A DNA stretch of 57,206 bases. It comes from Candidatus Neomarinimicrobiota bacterium. Its GTDB lineage: Bacteria; Fidelibacterota; Marinisomatia; Marinisomatales; TCS55. A program made the translations under genes and the position numbers. The stretch spans positions 1 through 57,206 of the forward strand of contig JABIDL010000043.1 of the NCBI GenBank assembly GCA_018651745.1, given 5' to 3'. A model generated the notes under the pieces. It saw nothing but the letters and a program-made list of their open reading frames with translations. It was not told the origin of the DNA and ran no database searches. Positions 45,031 to 54,285 of this stretch are shown here, piece by piece; within the stretch, counting starts at the first letter, position 1; every line of letters starts with the position of its first letter.

Positions 45031-45708
45031 TCAATTAAGCCAGTCGGTTTCCTTCACCTGTAAAAAGCGCCGTGTATATTTAATGGTACCTTGATCAGCA
45101 AGTTCATTTAGAACCATATTTACTGTTTGTCGCGCAGTAGCAGTAAGATCAGCGATTTCTTGATGTTTGAGAAAAGGTCTTACTATCCAGCCATCAACCA
45201 TTTGTTTCCCAAAGTTTTTTACATATCGCTTGAGAAATGATTCAATTCGTTCTTGAGCGTTTTTGAACACTAGATCTTCAACGTGAGATTGAATCGTCTG
45301 TAGTCGAAACCCGATGAATTTTGTAATACTCATATTTAAAGCAGGATTATCTTTCATCATTTCTTGAAACATGTTTTTACTGATTGTACAAATCACTGCA
45401 TCTTCCATCACCTCGGCAATATTCTCATGCTTCTCCTGCCCAAGAATAGATCCTTCGCCAAAAATTTCTCCCGGACCGATGAGCTGCATTGTGGTTGTGC
45501 GTCCATCTTCAGCGATTCGGGAAATTTTTACTTTCCCTTCCTTTAGAATATAAATGGTGTCACTTCTCTCATCCGGGAAATAAATAATTTCTTTCTTCTT
45601 GTTCGTTTTCATTTTACTCTTACGACCCATTTCTTCCATAGATTTTTGAGCCATTTCGGAAAAAAGATTGAAATTTTCCAAATACCAGAGTTTTGTTTTT
45701 TCAGCCAT
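45031..45708 (-). CDS. Crp/Fnr-family transcriptional regulator
   Basis: 225 residues: cNMP-binding-type beta-roll (residues ~25-130; IIYFPDERSDTIYILKEGKVKIS, MQLIGPGEIFGEGSILG), a dimer helix, and a winged HTH near the C-terminus (LKHQEIADLTATARQTVNMVLNEL). No N-terminal Cys cluster, so not an oxygen-sensing Fnr; effector unknown. ATG at 45708 overlaps the pirin gene by 8 bases. Confidence 0.9.
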   Translation of the reverse strand: MAEKTKLWYLENFNLFSEMAQKSMEEMGRKSKMKTNKKKEIIYFPDERSDTIYILKEGKVKISRIAEDGRTTTMQLIGPGEIFGEGSILGQEKHENIAEVMEDAVICTISKNMFQEMMKDNPALNMSITKFIGFRLQTIQSHVEDLVFKNAQERIESFLKRYVKNFGKQMVDGWIVRPFLKHQEIADLTATARQTVNMVLNELADQGTIKYTRRFLQVKETDWLN

Positions 45709-46558
45709 TGTCTATCTCTGCCACAGGTTTGTCGAGAATCCCATTCTTGTAATCTTCAAATGCCTTGAGTATTTCTTCTTTGGTGTTCATTACAAACGGG
45801 CCGCCACGGGCAATGGGCTCATTCAGCTGTTTACCGGCAATCAGTAAAAAAGACGTTTCTACAACTCGAGAAGAAACCTGTATTTTTTCACCTGCACTTA
45901 AAACGCCAAGTGTGTTTCTTTTTACAACTGTATCTCCCACAACTGCTTCGCCCTCATACACATAAATAAAACTCTGAAAAGATTTTGGCAAATTGTGTTC
46001 AAACATAGATTTATTTCCAAGATTCACGTCCAGGTAATGAATTTCAATGTTCGTCTCAGCAATGGCGGAAACATCAGAAAAATTACCGGAAATGACTCGA
46101 ACTTGAAGGTCATCCTTTTCATAGACTGGAATATTTTCCGATGGAATGTCCTGATAGCGTGGTTCGGTCATCTTTAATTTCTTTGGCAAATTGACCCACA
46201 ATTGATATCCCCACATGAGTCCGTTTTCCTGTTCCGGCATTTCGCTGTGAATAATTCCGCGCCCGGCTGTCATCCATTGCACCGATCCGGTAGTGAGCAG
46301 TCCTTCATTTCCACTCGAATCACGATGCCGCATCCGACCCTGCTTCATGTAAGTTACGGTCTCGAATCCACGGTGAGGATGATGCGGAAATCCGCCGATA
46401 TACGCATCCGGATTATCATTGCGAAATTCATCGAAGAGCAGAAACGGATCGAGATAATTTAGTTCTGGTGAGCCAAGAATCCTTTTGAGTTGAACACCGG
46501 CACCATCTGTTGTTCTGATACCATTCACAAGCAGCGCAATCTCCCTGGTATTACTCAT
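45701..46558 (-). CDS. Pirin-family protein
   Basis: 285 residues from ATG 46558; the longer frame overlaps msrB and starts with hydrophobic filler. Two-cupin pirin fold. Metal ligands in FPHHPHRGFETVTYMKQGRMRHRDS and the WMTAGRGIIHSEMPE block; C-terminal RGGPFVMNT. Bacterial pirins are Fe-binding proteins, some with quercetin dioxygenase activity. Start lies 2 bases after the msrB stop, so probably cotranscribed with msrB and crp. Confidence 0.92.
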   Translation of the reverse strand: MSNTREIALLVNGIRTTDGAGVQLKRILGSPELNYLDPFLLFDEFRNDNPDAYIGGFPHHPHRGFETVTYMKQGRMRHRDSSGNEGLLTTGSVQWMTAGRGIIHSEMPEQENGLMWGYQLWVNLPKKLKMTEPRYQDIPSENIPVYEKDDLQVRVISGNFSDVSAIAETNIEIHYLDVNLGNKSMFEHNLPKSFQSFIYVYEGEAVVGDTVVKRNTLGVLSAGEKIQVSSRVVETSFLLIAGKQLNEPIARGGPFVMNTKEEILKAFEDYKNGILDKPVAEIDNG

Positions 46559-46560
46559 TA

Positions 46561-47037
46561 TTATTCTTTTTGAAAATCCAATGAAACCGAATTTACACAA
46601 TACCGTTTCCCTGTTGGATTAGGGCCGTCATCAAACACGTGCCCCAAATGCGAATTACATTTTGCGCAAAGGATTTCAATTCGCTTACTTAAAATGCTGT
46701 TATCTTCTTTATAGGCGATTTTAGATTTATCAAGCGCTTCATAAAAACTCGGCCAACCGCTCCCGGAATCGTACTTCGTATCCGAACTAAATAGTTCTTC
46801 GTCACAGGCAGCACAAACATATGTACCCTTTTCTTTATGTTTGTAAAATTCCCCGGTAAAGGCCTGCTCGGTCTCTTTTTCACGAAGAATTCTGTATTCA
46901 TCCGGTGTGAGACAATTTTGCCATTCGGATTCGGTTTTTGTTACTTTTTCTGTCACAGTGGTGCCATCCTCTCCGGATTGGGCCAACGCCCAAACCATTA
47001 GAAAAATGAATAAACCAATGAAGTGTAATCGCATCAT
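46561..47037 (-). CDS. msrB: Peptide methionine-R-sulfoxide reductase B, exported
   Basis: 158 residues with a signal peptide ([20 protein letters not shown]), so periplasmic or envelope-facing. The MsrB domain has zinc-binding CAACDEEL and [12 protein letters not shown] pairs, [15 protein letters not shown] and catalytic Cys in [13 protein letters not shown]. The catalytic codon is a normal Cys codon, although MsrB is selenocysteine-containing in some organisms. It repairs oxidised methionines. Tandem ATG; overlaps the large repeat protein's stop by ATGA. Confidence 0.95.
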   Translation of the reverse strand: MMRLHFIGLFIFLMVWALAQSGEDGTTVTEKVTKTESEWQNCLTPDEYRILREKETEQAFTGEFYKHKEKGTYVCAACDEELFSSDTKYDSGSGWPSFYEALDKSKIAYKEDNSILSKRIEILCAKCNSHLGHVFDDGPNPTGKRYCVNSVSLDFQKE

Positions 47038-50000
47038 TTCAATAAAATCATTCTCCGAATTTTACGCACATCACCTGACATTAGTTCAGCAAAATATACA
47101 CCGCTGGACTGGTTGTGACCGTCCCAGGAAATTTCATGAAATCCGGTTTCTATTTCTCCATCCATCAGAGTTTCCACCATCCGTCCCGTGATATCGTAAA
47201 TGCGTATAGATGTGGTATGCAACATCTCTACGGGAATATCAAACCGAATGGTGGCAATTGGATTAAATGGATTGGGGAAAACTGGATGAAGCGCAAATTC
47301 TTTTGGAATTGAAAGAATTTCTAATGATTCTGTCCCTTCGCTGATGATGGATCCATCTTGATCATAAAATGCATAAACCAATATCGGATTTGTTTCATTT
47401 TTCTGGCGAAATGACGTTTTAAAATTTATGTCCGGTAACTCTATGTTATCCAGCCCTGCAAACTCAAAAAGAAATTTTCCCGTTGATTTATTGTGCTGAG
47501 TTAATGTGATTTGGGATGGCGATGATGATTCGAAACTGTGTTCTAATTCCAATATCATTGGATTGTATTCCAAATAGACTTGTCCCGTTGAACTTTTTTT
47601 CGGTGGGATGACGGAAAAACTATGATTGAATTTTCTCAATTCAATTTTTTTTCCATTTGTTGTTCTTAGAGGGCGGGAAAGAGAATTCAGTTGATTTTTC
47701 CAATACCACATTTGAACAAATGCCATTCCATCGTCCAAACCAAACTCAGCATCGGTTTGAATAATGTAATGCGGAAGCGTTCCGGTAACAGGACCGAGCT
47801 CAGAATCATAATCCTTTTGGTACCAGGAACTCACTAACTCAGATAAATCGGTGGCATCAATATCGTCATCCATGTCAAAATCTCCCAATGCCGGTGTGTA
47901 ATATGTGTATATCACCTGAGGATCATGAATTGCATTTGCAGAATCTTTCAGATTATCCCATGTTATTGTAATGGTATCCAAGCTGGCGAATGGGGGGAAA
48001 AGAGTGAGTTTCATCACGGATATGGTTGTATCAACGGAAAACTTTAAACTATCGGTAAATTTGGTTGCAACTTGAAGATCGAAAGATTTTAGCGGCTCTG
48101 ATATTGAAAATTCAATTTCTTGAGCAAAAATTAATGGAATAGTTTCTTGATCATCAAGACTGGCTTCTGTAATAGACGGTGGCAATTTGTCATTTAATTG
48201 AAATGTCGGCGTGGTTTCTGTGGGAAACATCGCATTACCGGATTCATCAAAGATGGTATTTTCATTCATAGGAAAAGCTCGAATAGTTTCAACACCGGAT
48301 GGGGGGAAATCAAAATCTAGATGTAGCCGAACAATAAGTTCGCCGCCGCTTAATGCTGTGTTCCATTCAGAAGTAACGCTACCGATTGATACCGCATTAG
48401 CATTCCCACCGTTATTGAAAAACTCAAGTTCAAAATCAGAATCATCCAACCCGCCTGATCCAGAATTCGTGCTGTAAGATCCCTCAGAAAATTTCACTTC
48501 AATTTGATTATCCCAAATTAGGTTGGATGATGATCGAATGATCGGTGGGAAAAAATCCTTTAGCGTTACTTCTCCTGAACTCATTGCCATCTGCATCGCA
48601 TTGCCATTAAGGTCGTACACCGAAGCATCTGTTGCTGGTCTAATTTCAATTTGTTCTACTCCGCTTGATAGATCGGTTGTTGTAAAGTGTACAAGAATAT
48701 CTGTCTCTCCGCCAACTAATCCAGATTCATCCATGCGAGTTAATTGGGTAATCGAAGCAGAAGATGCGTTTCCTCCATTTTGATCAACATCAATAGCAAA
48801 GTCAGCTGGTAAAACCGATCCGGTTCCATCTGCGTTCGTGTAAATACCTTCACTAATTGTCACAGTCACTGCAGAGTCCAGAGATAATTCTGCATTTATA
48901 AACGTTGGCACCCATTTATCATTCAGTTGTATAGGCCCTGTCGTTTCTATTGAAACAAGTGGGTTCCCTATTGAGTTGAAAATAGAATTATTACTCACTG
49001 ATTTAATTTCAATTGATTCCGTCCCACTCGCCGGAGGATTGGACAATGTAAAATAAACTAATAAAGAATCTTCTCCGCCTGCCAGCACGCTTCCGTTCGT
49101 TTTAGTTATAGATGTCAATACAGTTCCTGTTGCGTTTCCAGCATTTTGCGTAAACACAACCTGCAAATCTGAAACTTCCATCGGAGTATTTGCAGAACTA
49201 TTTCCGTACACTCCTTCACTCATAAACAGTTTTACATAAACGTTATCTCCGCTTAGTTGTGTTTGATCAGCTATTATCCGCGGAAAGGGGAAAAGTGTCA
49301 GCTGATCGCTGGTAGATGCTATAGACATTGCATTCCCATTTGCATCAAAAATAGCATCATTATTTTCCGGACGAATAATAATTGTTTCCACTCCGCTTGG
49401 GCTGCCGGTTACATTAAGATATATCCACAAACTGTCCTCGCCGCCTGTCAGGGAATTCCCACCGGGTTTGGTGACCAACTGTATATCTACCCCACTGGCT
49501 GTTCCTCCATTCGCATTAAAGTCAACTGAAAAATCCGAGACCAGCAAGGCGCCGCTGCCATCGTTATTGGTAAAAATTCCTTCGGAAATTGATAAAGCAG
49601 CATAGGAATTGTCAGTAGCTAGTATGGATTGAGAGGAATTCATTAATGGAGGAAGTTGTTCATTTAAAAAAATTGTACCCGTCGAGGATGTATTACCCAT
49701 GGCTACACCGCCGCCATCAAATACCGAATTTGCATTGGCTGGTTTAATTTCAATTGTTTCTACTCCCGACGCCGCGCCACCAACGTTTAGAGCCAAACGA
49801 ATCATTGATTCACCACCTTCCAATGGGCTTCCATCTTGTTTGCTGATTCCTTGTATAGCTACCTCTGTTGCTAATCCTCCATTCTGCTGGAATTCAATAG
49901 TAAAATCATCAACCTGAATCGCAAAGGGGGCACCATTCCAAGGTTCGTTATTATCATACACGCCTTCATTAGTTGTAATATCAATCCAATTATTAGTTGG

Positions 50001-50603
50001 ATCTAAATTACTGGAAACAATAAATGGAGGAGCAGAATAATCAATGGATAGCTGAAAATTTCCTGTCGTATTGTACCCGTCAATAACAATGAAATATGTT
50101 GTTGTATCTGCTCCATCAAGTGGATATAATTGGTATTCAAAAATCATTCCTCTGTATTCGGGGGTTCCTTCAATTGAAGTTCCTATTGTTGAAGCCATAC
50201 TTTCCGTACAAGATTGGGTATCTTCGCTATAACAATCATATCCTGCGCCTGCACCTTGATCACCTGTAGGATATCTGCAAGTTGGAGGTCCTATCGTATC
50301 TACACCGCATGTGTCATTAAACTCGAAAACGCCCATTTGAATATCAAAATCAGTAAAAGCATGACAGACAGAAAAGTCGATTAGAATTGTATCGACTACG
50401 TTTAAAGTAAAAATAAAATCTTCTGAATTTGCCTGACCCCATTCGGTTACATCTATCGAATCTCCGGCACCTAATGTAGAACCTTGATAATTAAATGGAA
50501 TTTGATCGATGACAACATCTCCGCATCCAACAGGACCACCTTGTCCAAATAAAAAGGCAATCCAAATTATGAATGAAAATATTCCTCGTTTAATCCACCA
50601 CAT
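47034..50603 (-). CDS. Giant secreted repeat protein with dockerin-type motif and sorting tail
   Basis: 1189 residues. Signal peptide ([18 protein letters not shown]), an N-terminal beta domain (~25-190) rich in Cys, then about five ~110-residue repeats, each with an SEG[IV][FY] turn, a FNANGG/DQNGG segment and a SGVETI-[EI]-[IR] strand ending in [IV][FY][DN]-x-x-GN-A-M (e.g. [20 protein letters not shown]). Near residue 905 [22 protein letters not shown] matches the dockerin calcium loop D-x-D-x-D-x3-D-x2-D. The last ~85 residues are a sorting domain ([18 protein letters not shown] ... RRMILLK). Likely surface-displayed. Directly follows a cohesin-like lipoprotein gene with 14-base overlap. 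Confidence 0.85.
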   Translation of the reverse strand: MWWIKRGIFSFIIWIAFLFGQGGPVGCGDVVIDQIPFNYQGSTLGAGDSIDVTEWGQANSEDFIFTLNVVDTILIDFSVCHAFTDFDIQMGVFEFNDTCGVDTIGPPTCRYPTGDQGAGAGYDCYSEDTQSCTESMASTIGTSIEGTPEYRGMIFEYQLYPLDGADTTTYFIVIDGYNTTGNFQLSIDYSAPPFIVSSNLDPTNNWIDITTNEGVYDNNEPWNGAPFAIQVDDFTIEFQQNGGLATEVAIQGISKQDGSPLEGGESMIRLALNVGGAASGVETIEIKPANANSVFDGGGVAMGNTSSTGTIFLNEQLPPLMNSSQSILATDNSYAALSISEGIFTNNDGSGALLVSDFSVDFNANGGTASGVDIQLVTKPGGNSLTGGEDSLWIYLNVTGSPSGVETIIIRPENNDAIFDANGNAMSIASTSDQLTLFPFPRIIADQTQLSGDNVYVKLFMSEGVYGNSSANTPMEVSDLQVVFTQNAGNATGTVLTSITKTNGSVLAGGEDSLLVYFTLSNPPASGTESIEIKSVSNNSIFNSIGNPLVSIETTGPIQLNDKWVPTFINAELSLDSAVTVTISEGIYTNADGTGSVLPADFAIDVDQNGGNASSASITQLTRMDESGLVGGETDILVHFTTTDLSSGVEQIEIRPATDASVYDLNGNAMQMAMSSGEVTLKDFFPPIIRSSSNLIWDNQIEVKFSEGSYSTNSGSGGLDDSDFELEFFNNGGNANAVSIGSVTSEWNTALSGGELIVRLHLDFDFPPSGVETIRAFPMNENTIFDESGNAMFPTETTPTFQLNDKLPPSITEASLDDQETIPLIFAQEIEFSISEPLKSFDLQVATKFTDSLKFSVDTTISVMKLTLFPPFASLDTITITWDNLKDSANAIHDPQVIYTYYTPALGDFDMDDDIDATDLSELVSSWYQKDYDSELGPVTGTLPHYIIQTDAEFGLDDGMAFVQMWYWKNQLNSLSRPLRTTNGKKIELRKFNHSFSVIPPKKSSTGQVYLEYNPMILELEHSFESSSPSQITLTQHNKSTGKFLFEFAGLDNIELPDINFKTSFRQKNETNPILVYAFYDQDGSIISEGTESLEILSIPKEFALHPVFPNPFNPIATIRFDIPVEMLHTTSIRIYDITGRMVETLMDGEIETGFHEISWDGHNQSSGVYFAELMSGDVRKIRRMILLK

Positions 50604-51177
50604 GGATCAACCCTTCACCCATATCATTCAATAAAATTTGTATATTATCTGGTTTCCTCAGTTCTGTTGAATCTGCAAACTGGAGGATGGACGTACCCTT
50701 TTCATCAGCTCTGAAAACAATTTCAGCGATTGAGCCGGTACCGCTAACAAATGTGTTTTCATCCGGAAGATAAAATACATAAATATCCAATGTTCCTTGA
50801 TTATCTTCGGTGATAATTAAAGGACTTAGAGAATCAGAAGTATTGGACGAAAAATAATCTCCGAACAAAACGGTATCAATGGTGAGACTTCCCCAATGAT
50901 ATTCAATTCCAATATAAGCTCCCGCAAGGCTGTCGATTTTGAGGGCATACACATCAATTGTATCTTTCTGTCCTTTTGAGATTGCAATGGAATCCGGCCA
51001 GAAAAATAATGCCGGAGGTGAGTAACCCATAGAGTCCGGATCAGCCTCATTGTCAAAAGAGTACGCCGGCTCTTCGCAAGATAAATTAAATAGCAAAGAT
51101 GAAACGAGAATTATGCTTAGAATCAAAAGTCCGACTCTAAAATGAATATTATGAGTTTGATCCGATGCTTGGATCAT
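50590..51177 (-). CDS. Cohesin-domain-like lipoprotein
   Basis: 195 residues. A hydrophobic N-terminus (VGLLILSIILVSSLLFNLSC, lipobox-like LFNLSC, Cys33) anchors it. The mature part resembles a cohesin beta-sandwich: PDSIAISKGQKDTIDVYALKIDSLAGAYIGIEYHW ... LIITEDNQGTLDIYVFYLP ... GTGSIAEIVFRADEKGTSILQFADSTEL. Cohesins bind dockerins with Ca. The next gene encodes a dockerin-type motif and overlaps by 14 bases, so a docking pair at the cell surface is suggested. Similarity is from fold-pattern reading only. Confidence 0.7.
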   Translation of the reverse strand: MIQASDQTHNIHFRVGLLILSIILVSSLLFNLSCEEPAYSFDNEADPDSMGYSPPALFFWPDSIAISKGQKDTIDVYALKIDSLAGAYIGIEYHWGSLTIDTVLFGDYFSSNTSDSLSPLIITEDNQGTLDIYVFYLPDENTFVSGTGSIAEIVFRADEKGTSILQFADSTELRKPDNIQILLNDMGEGLIHVVD

Positions 51178-51188
51178 AGGTTTTCCCT

Positions 51189-52313
51189 TTAGTCTAATGA
51201 AAATGACAGATTTAGCAACGGTTTTTGAGTCACCGGATTGTAAGAAAAATGTACGTCTGTTCTTTTAGGTTGCACTGAATATATCGTTTCCGGACCAACA
51301 TAATATGCATGGGCGATGTTTATCAGCCAAATAATACGACCAGCATCATAATAATTTTTCATCCAATTATTATGATGTTTTAGCGTAGAAACATAATCCA
51401 ATACCTGTTCTTTATAACCGGGAATATCCTCCGGTCTTTCTGCGCCCAAATACAATGCATAAAACTGTTCTGCATTTTTTTGTGCTGTTTGAAAAGATTG
51501 ATGATGGTAATACGCCATTGCCGAGAAAACAACCTCTGTTGTGAAAAATGAAAAGGCTGACCATTTCTTTTTTGAATAAAATTGTCCGACGCCCGGAATG
51601 GCAGATGATAATAATGCCGCTCTTATTTTTCCGTTTGTTATCAGATATTCTACAAGACCAACGCCCGGTACGGGACCATGAATAACAATAGGTTGGTTGA
51701 TGCTTCGTGAATTCGCAGCAGTAGTTACACGAGGGCCCATCAGCATTGTTGTCTGCATTTCTGAGGGTAACAGCGAAACATGACGCGGTGTAGGGGGCTT
51801 TTGGAGTGTCTTCGTAAGCGACTTCCCTATATTTTCCCCGGCAGATTCCAAAAGACTAATGAGACTATCAATACCTCCGGTCGTTGAAATGTGGACGCTG
51901 TCGATTCTAATTCTTAATTCCATAGAGAACACATCGATATCCAAAGAAATAGTCGAATTAGAATTAGTCACTTGACCTGAGATCAAATAATTGACATTTA
52001 GACGATTACCGATTTCCAATGCGCAATTCAAGGATTGGCATGACTGGTAATCATCTTCAGATTTCCCATAAAACACAGAAAAATTTTCAGTCGATTTTTT
52101 TGAATGAACCATCGCTTCAGAGGAATCAGAAAGAGACACTCTAAATTTTTCAGTCAAAGACGTTGAAAAACTTGGAGGAAAGTTGTTAGGCTCAAAATTG
52201 AGGACTGCTATTTTTACTGGCGTGGCAGACAAAATACACACATAAAAAATAACAGAAATAATACAGCTTTTGGCAATTTGAATTGGATTGATTGGATGAA
52301 CCTCGGATTTCAT
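51189..52313 (-). CDS. Exported protein with CsgG/TolB-like N-terminus and DUF5683-like C-terminus
   Basis: 374 residues. Signal segment (AKSCIISVIFYVCILSATPV), then residues ~30-170 with PVKIAVLNFEPN, SLNCALEIGNRLNVNYLISGQV and ISLDIDVFSMELR, reminiscent of the periplasmic N-terminal domain of CsgG/TolB-like proteins. The C-terminal ~160 residues (LLSSAIPGVGQFYSKKKWSAFSFFTTEVVFSAMAYYHH) resemble DUF5683, with two membrane segments. Function unknown; it lies directly upstream of the cohesin-like gene and may help export or assembly of it. Confidence 0.7.
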   Translation of the reverse strand: MKSEVHPINPIQIAKSCIISVIFYVCILSATPVKIAVLNFEPNNFPPSFSTSLTEKFRVSLSDSSEAMVHSKKSTENFSVFYGKSEDDYQSCQSLNCALEIGNRLNVNYLISGQVTNSNSTISLDIDVFSMELRIRIDSVHISTTGGIDSLISLLESAGENIGKSLTKTLQKPPTPRHVSLLPSEMQTTMLMGPRVTTAANSRSINQPIVIHGPVPGVGLVEYLITNGKIRAALLSSAIPGVGQFYSKKKWSAFSFFTTEVVFSAMAYYHHQSFQTAQKNAEQFYALYLGAERPEDIPGYKEQVLDYVSTLKHHNNWMKNYYDAGRIIWLINIAHAYYVGPETIYSVQPKRTDVHFSYNPVTQKPLLNLSFSLD

Positions 52314-52378
52314 TTCAGCTGAATTTACACATTCAGCCGGAAAGGTAAAGTAAAAAGGAAACTACCCTTTCAAAAATC

Positions 52379-52891
52379 TTAAAATTTCTTAAATGGGTTA
52401 TCTTGACGCCATTGGTTCAAAAACCGGTCTGTTTCAAAAACTATAACCTGTTCAATCGAATGTTTTAACTGGTCCGGTGCGGCAGATCCTATGGATTGAT
52501 TTTCATAGATTTTATTCACCTGAAATCCTTTTTGAAAATCGGTATAATTGAATTGATCAATAACCTGATCTACCGTAGCAGAAAAATCATAAACTGACAA
52601 TTCCACCAAAAACTGGCTTATACTGTCCCCTTTGACTACCGCTTCCTCGACGTAAACTTGTAACCGCGGGTAAGCTTCCTTTTGGGAAACCTTTACATGA
52701 TACTGAATCAGTTTTGATTCGACGTAAGTTTTTATTTCGGCTTTCGAAATCACATGTTCAAGTCCTATGGCAGATGCTTCAATATGATATCGATTCAGTC
52801 CTTTTAGATTTCCTTCAACCCAAGGTTGTTGCGCATACAAACATCCTACAATGATGTAAAAGAGGTAAAAACAATTTCTATGAGTTATCAT
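52379..52891 (-). CDS. Exported protein, unknown function
   Basis: 170 residues with a signal peptide (CFYLFYIIVGCLYAQQ). The mature domain has alternating strands and helices (YPRLQVYVEEAVVKGDSISQFLVELSVYDFSAT) like small periplasmic DUF4136-type or TolB-N-like domains, though no family can be named. It begins directly where the nucleotidyltransferase gene ends and precedes the CsgG-like gene by 66 bases. Function unknown. Confidence 0.6.
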   Translation of the reverse strand: MITHRNCFYLFYIIVGCLYAQQPWVEGNLKGLNRYHIEASAIGLEHVISKAEIKTYVESKLIQYHVKVSQKEAYPRLQVYVEEAVVKGDSISQFLVELSVYDFSATVDQVIDQFNYTDFQKGFQVNKIYENQSIGSAAPDQLKHSIEQVIVFETDRFLNQWRQDNPFKKF

Positions 52892-53773
52892 TTAAAACAA
52901 TTGGGAAGGGTACTCCCCATTTTCAACCATTTTTGCTATTTCTGAAACAACATACGGTTTATCCTCTTTATAGGTCACGCCAAACCATTGGGAATCGCTC
53001 CGTAGAACAAATAATAATTCGCTGCCTTTTTGAATCAGATCATTGATGACAGTGGGAATAAGAAATTCACTTTTGAGTTCTGCTCCTTCATTTATCAGGA
53101 ATTCTCTAAACATCTCTTTCAAATACTCGAACAATACTGGAGTGAATCCCCACATATTCATAGATACCGGTTCATTTCCGTTCAATGAAAGATTACGGTT
53201 AGAGGTAATTCCTTCATCCGAATTTTTGAGGTCGCTTGTTTCGATTACAGTCGAAAGCATGTTTCCCTCAACCGAGCATAACCCACGGGTTACACCGCCA
53301 AAGACAGACAAAGTTTTATCCAATCGATACGCAACCATACTGAAGTTCGTGTTGTCATTTTTATAATAGTCAACAAGCTTTTGGTAGGCTTCCTTTCCAT
53401 AAAAGTCATCCGCATTGATGGCTGCAAAAGGTTCATTAATCAAATTGGACGCCGACAATATAGCATGTCCGGTTCCCCAAGGTTTTTCCCGGCCTTTAGG
53501 GCAGGTAAACCCATCAGCTAAATCATGCAAATCCTGAAAAGCAAATTCAACTTGAATTTGTCCAGCATATTTATCGGTAATCTGTCTCTTGAATTGGATT
53601 TCAAAATCTTTTCGAATAATGAACACCGCTTTTGTAAATCCTGCTTGGATTGCATCGTAAACAGAATAATCAATAATCGTTTCATTGTTGGGACCTATGG
53701 CATCCAACTGTTTGAGTCCACCGTATCGCGACCCCATTCCTGCTGCCATAACTAAAAGTGTAATATCTTTCAT
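52892..53773 (-). CDS. Sugar-phosphate nucleotidyltransferase-like protein
   Basis: 293 residues. Nucleotidyltransferase-fold (NTP_transferase): LLVMAAGMGSRYGGLKQLDAIG contains the nucleotide loop G-x-G-[ST]-R, followed by AAINADDFYGKEAY with the metal-binding Asp pair and NMWGFTPVLFEYL. It would join a nucleoside triphosphate and a sugar-phosphate to make a nucleotide-sugar, possibly for the surface glycans encoded at 11108-14403. The substrate cannot be read from sequence. ATG at 53773; divergent from 53881. Confidence 0.85.
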   Translation of the reverse strand: MKDITLLVMAAGMGSRYGGLKQLDAIGPNNETIIDYSVYDAIQAGFTKAVFIIRKDFEIQFKRQITDKYAGQIQVEFAFQDLHDLADGFTCPKGREKPWGTGHAILSASNLINEPFAAINADDFYGKEAYQKLVDYYKNDNTNFSMVAYRLDKTLSVFGGVTRGLCSVEGNMLSTVIETSDLKNSDEGITSNRNLSLNGNEPVSMNMWGFTPVLFEYLKEMFREFLINEGAELKSEFLIPTVINDLIQKGSELLFVLRSDSQWFGVTYKEDKPYVVSEIAKMVENGEYPSQLF

Positions 53774-53880
53774 TTAACTCCTATTTAATAAAAAGTTGAA
53801 TCATTTCTAAATTTTATTTCGGGCGTTGAAATTACACATTCAAACCTTATCTTCATTCATTAAATTAGGCAGGAAAAAAT

Positions 53881-54270
53881 ATGAAAAAAATAATTCCAGT
53901 ACTTCTAATTCTTTTCGCAACACCAGTTTTTTTCCAATCTTCAGTATTGGAAGAAACAGGTTACATTTTGGCCCAACAAGTGGCATTTACCGGATTGAGC
54001 GTTTTGGCAAATAAAGAAAATATGTATGGGCATCTTATCGTTGGATGTTTCGATTTGTTTTTTTCGTATGCAGGAATGCAAAATGGATTTCATAAAGAAC
54101 TGAAGTCTCAGCAAATCGGATACTATTTACTCTCTGCAGGTTTTGCTGCGAAGGCGGCGTACACCATGCATTACGGAAAAGAACATTCAGACAAAACTCG
54201 GTTTTGGGCTAACTTTTTGGCATATAATATTTTGGTCTATTCAGGATATTTCCTTGATTCATTGGAGTGA
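53881..54270 (+). CDS. Small polytopic membrane protein, unknown
   Basis: 129 residues, ATG 53881 preceded by a purine-rich ggcaggaaaaaat. About four hydrophobic segments: residues ~3-20 (IIPVLLILFATPVFFQ, signal-like), 55-70 (LIVGCFDLFFSYAGM), 82-97 (YYLLSAGFAAKAAYT) and 108-125 (FWANFLAYNILVYSGYFL). No recognised family. Sixteen bases upstream of the radical SAM gene on the same strand, so probably cotranscribed. Confidence 0.6.
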   Translation: MKKIIPVLLILFATPVFFQSSVLEETGYILAQQVAFTGLSVLANKENMYGHLIVGCFDLFFSYAGMQNGFHKELKSQQIGYYLLSAGFAAKAAYTMHYGKEHSDKTRFWANFLAYNILVYSGYFLDSLE

Positions 54271-54285
54271 ATAGTTTCGGAATAA

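Noticed and set aside
46561-47037. Selenocysteine in MsrB, which is a selenoprotein in some organisms
   Set aside because: The catalytic codon encodes Cys (KRYCVNSV), with no in-frame TGA.
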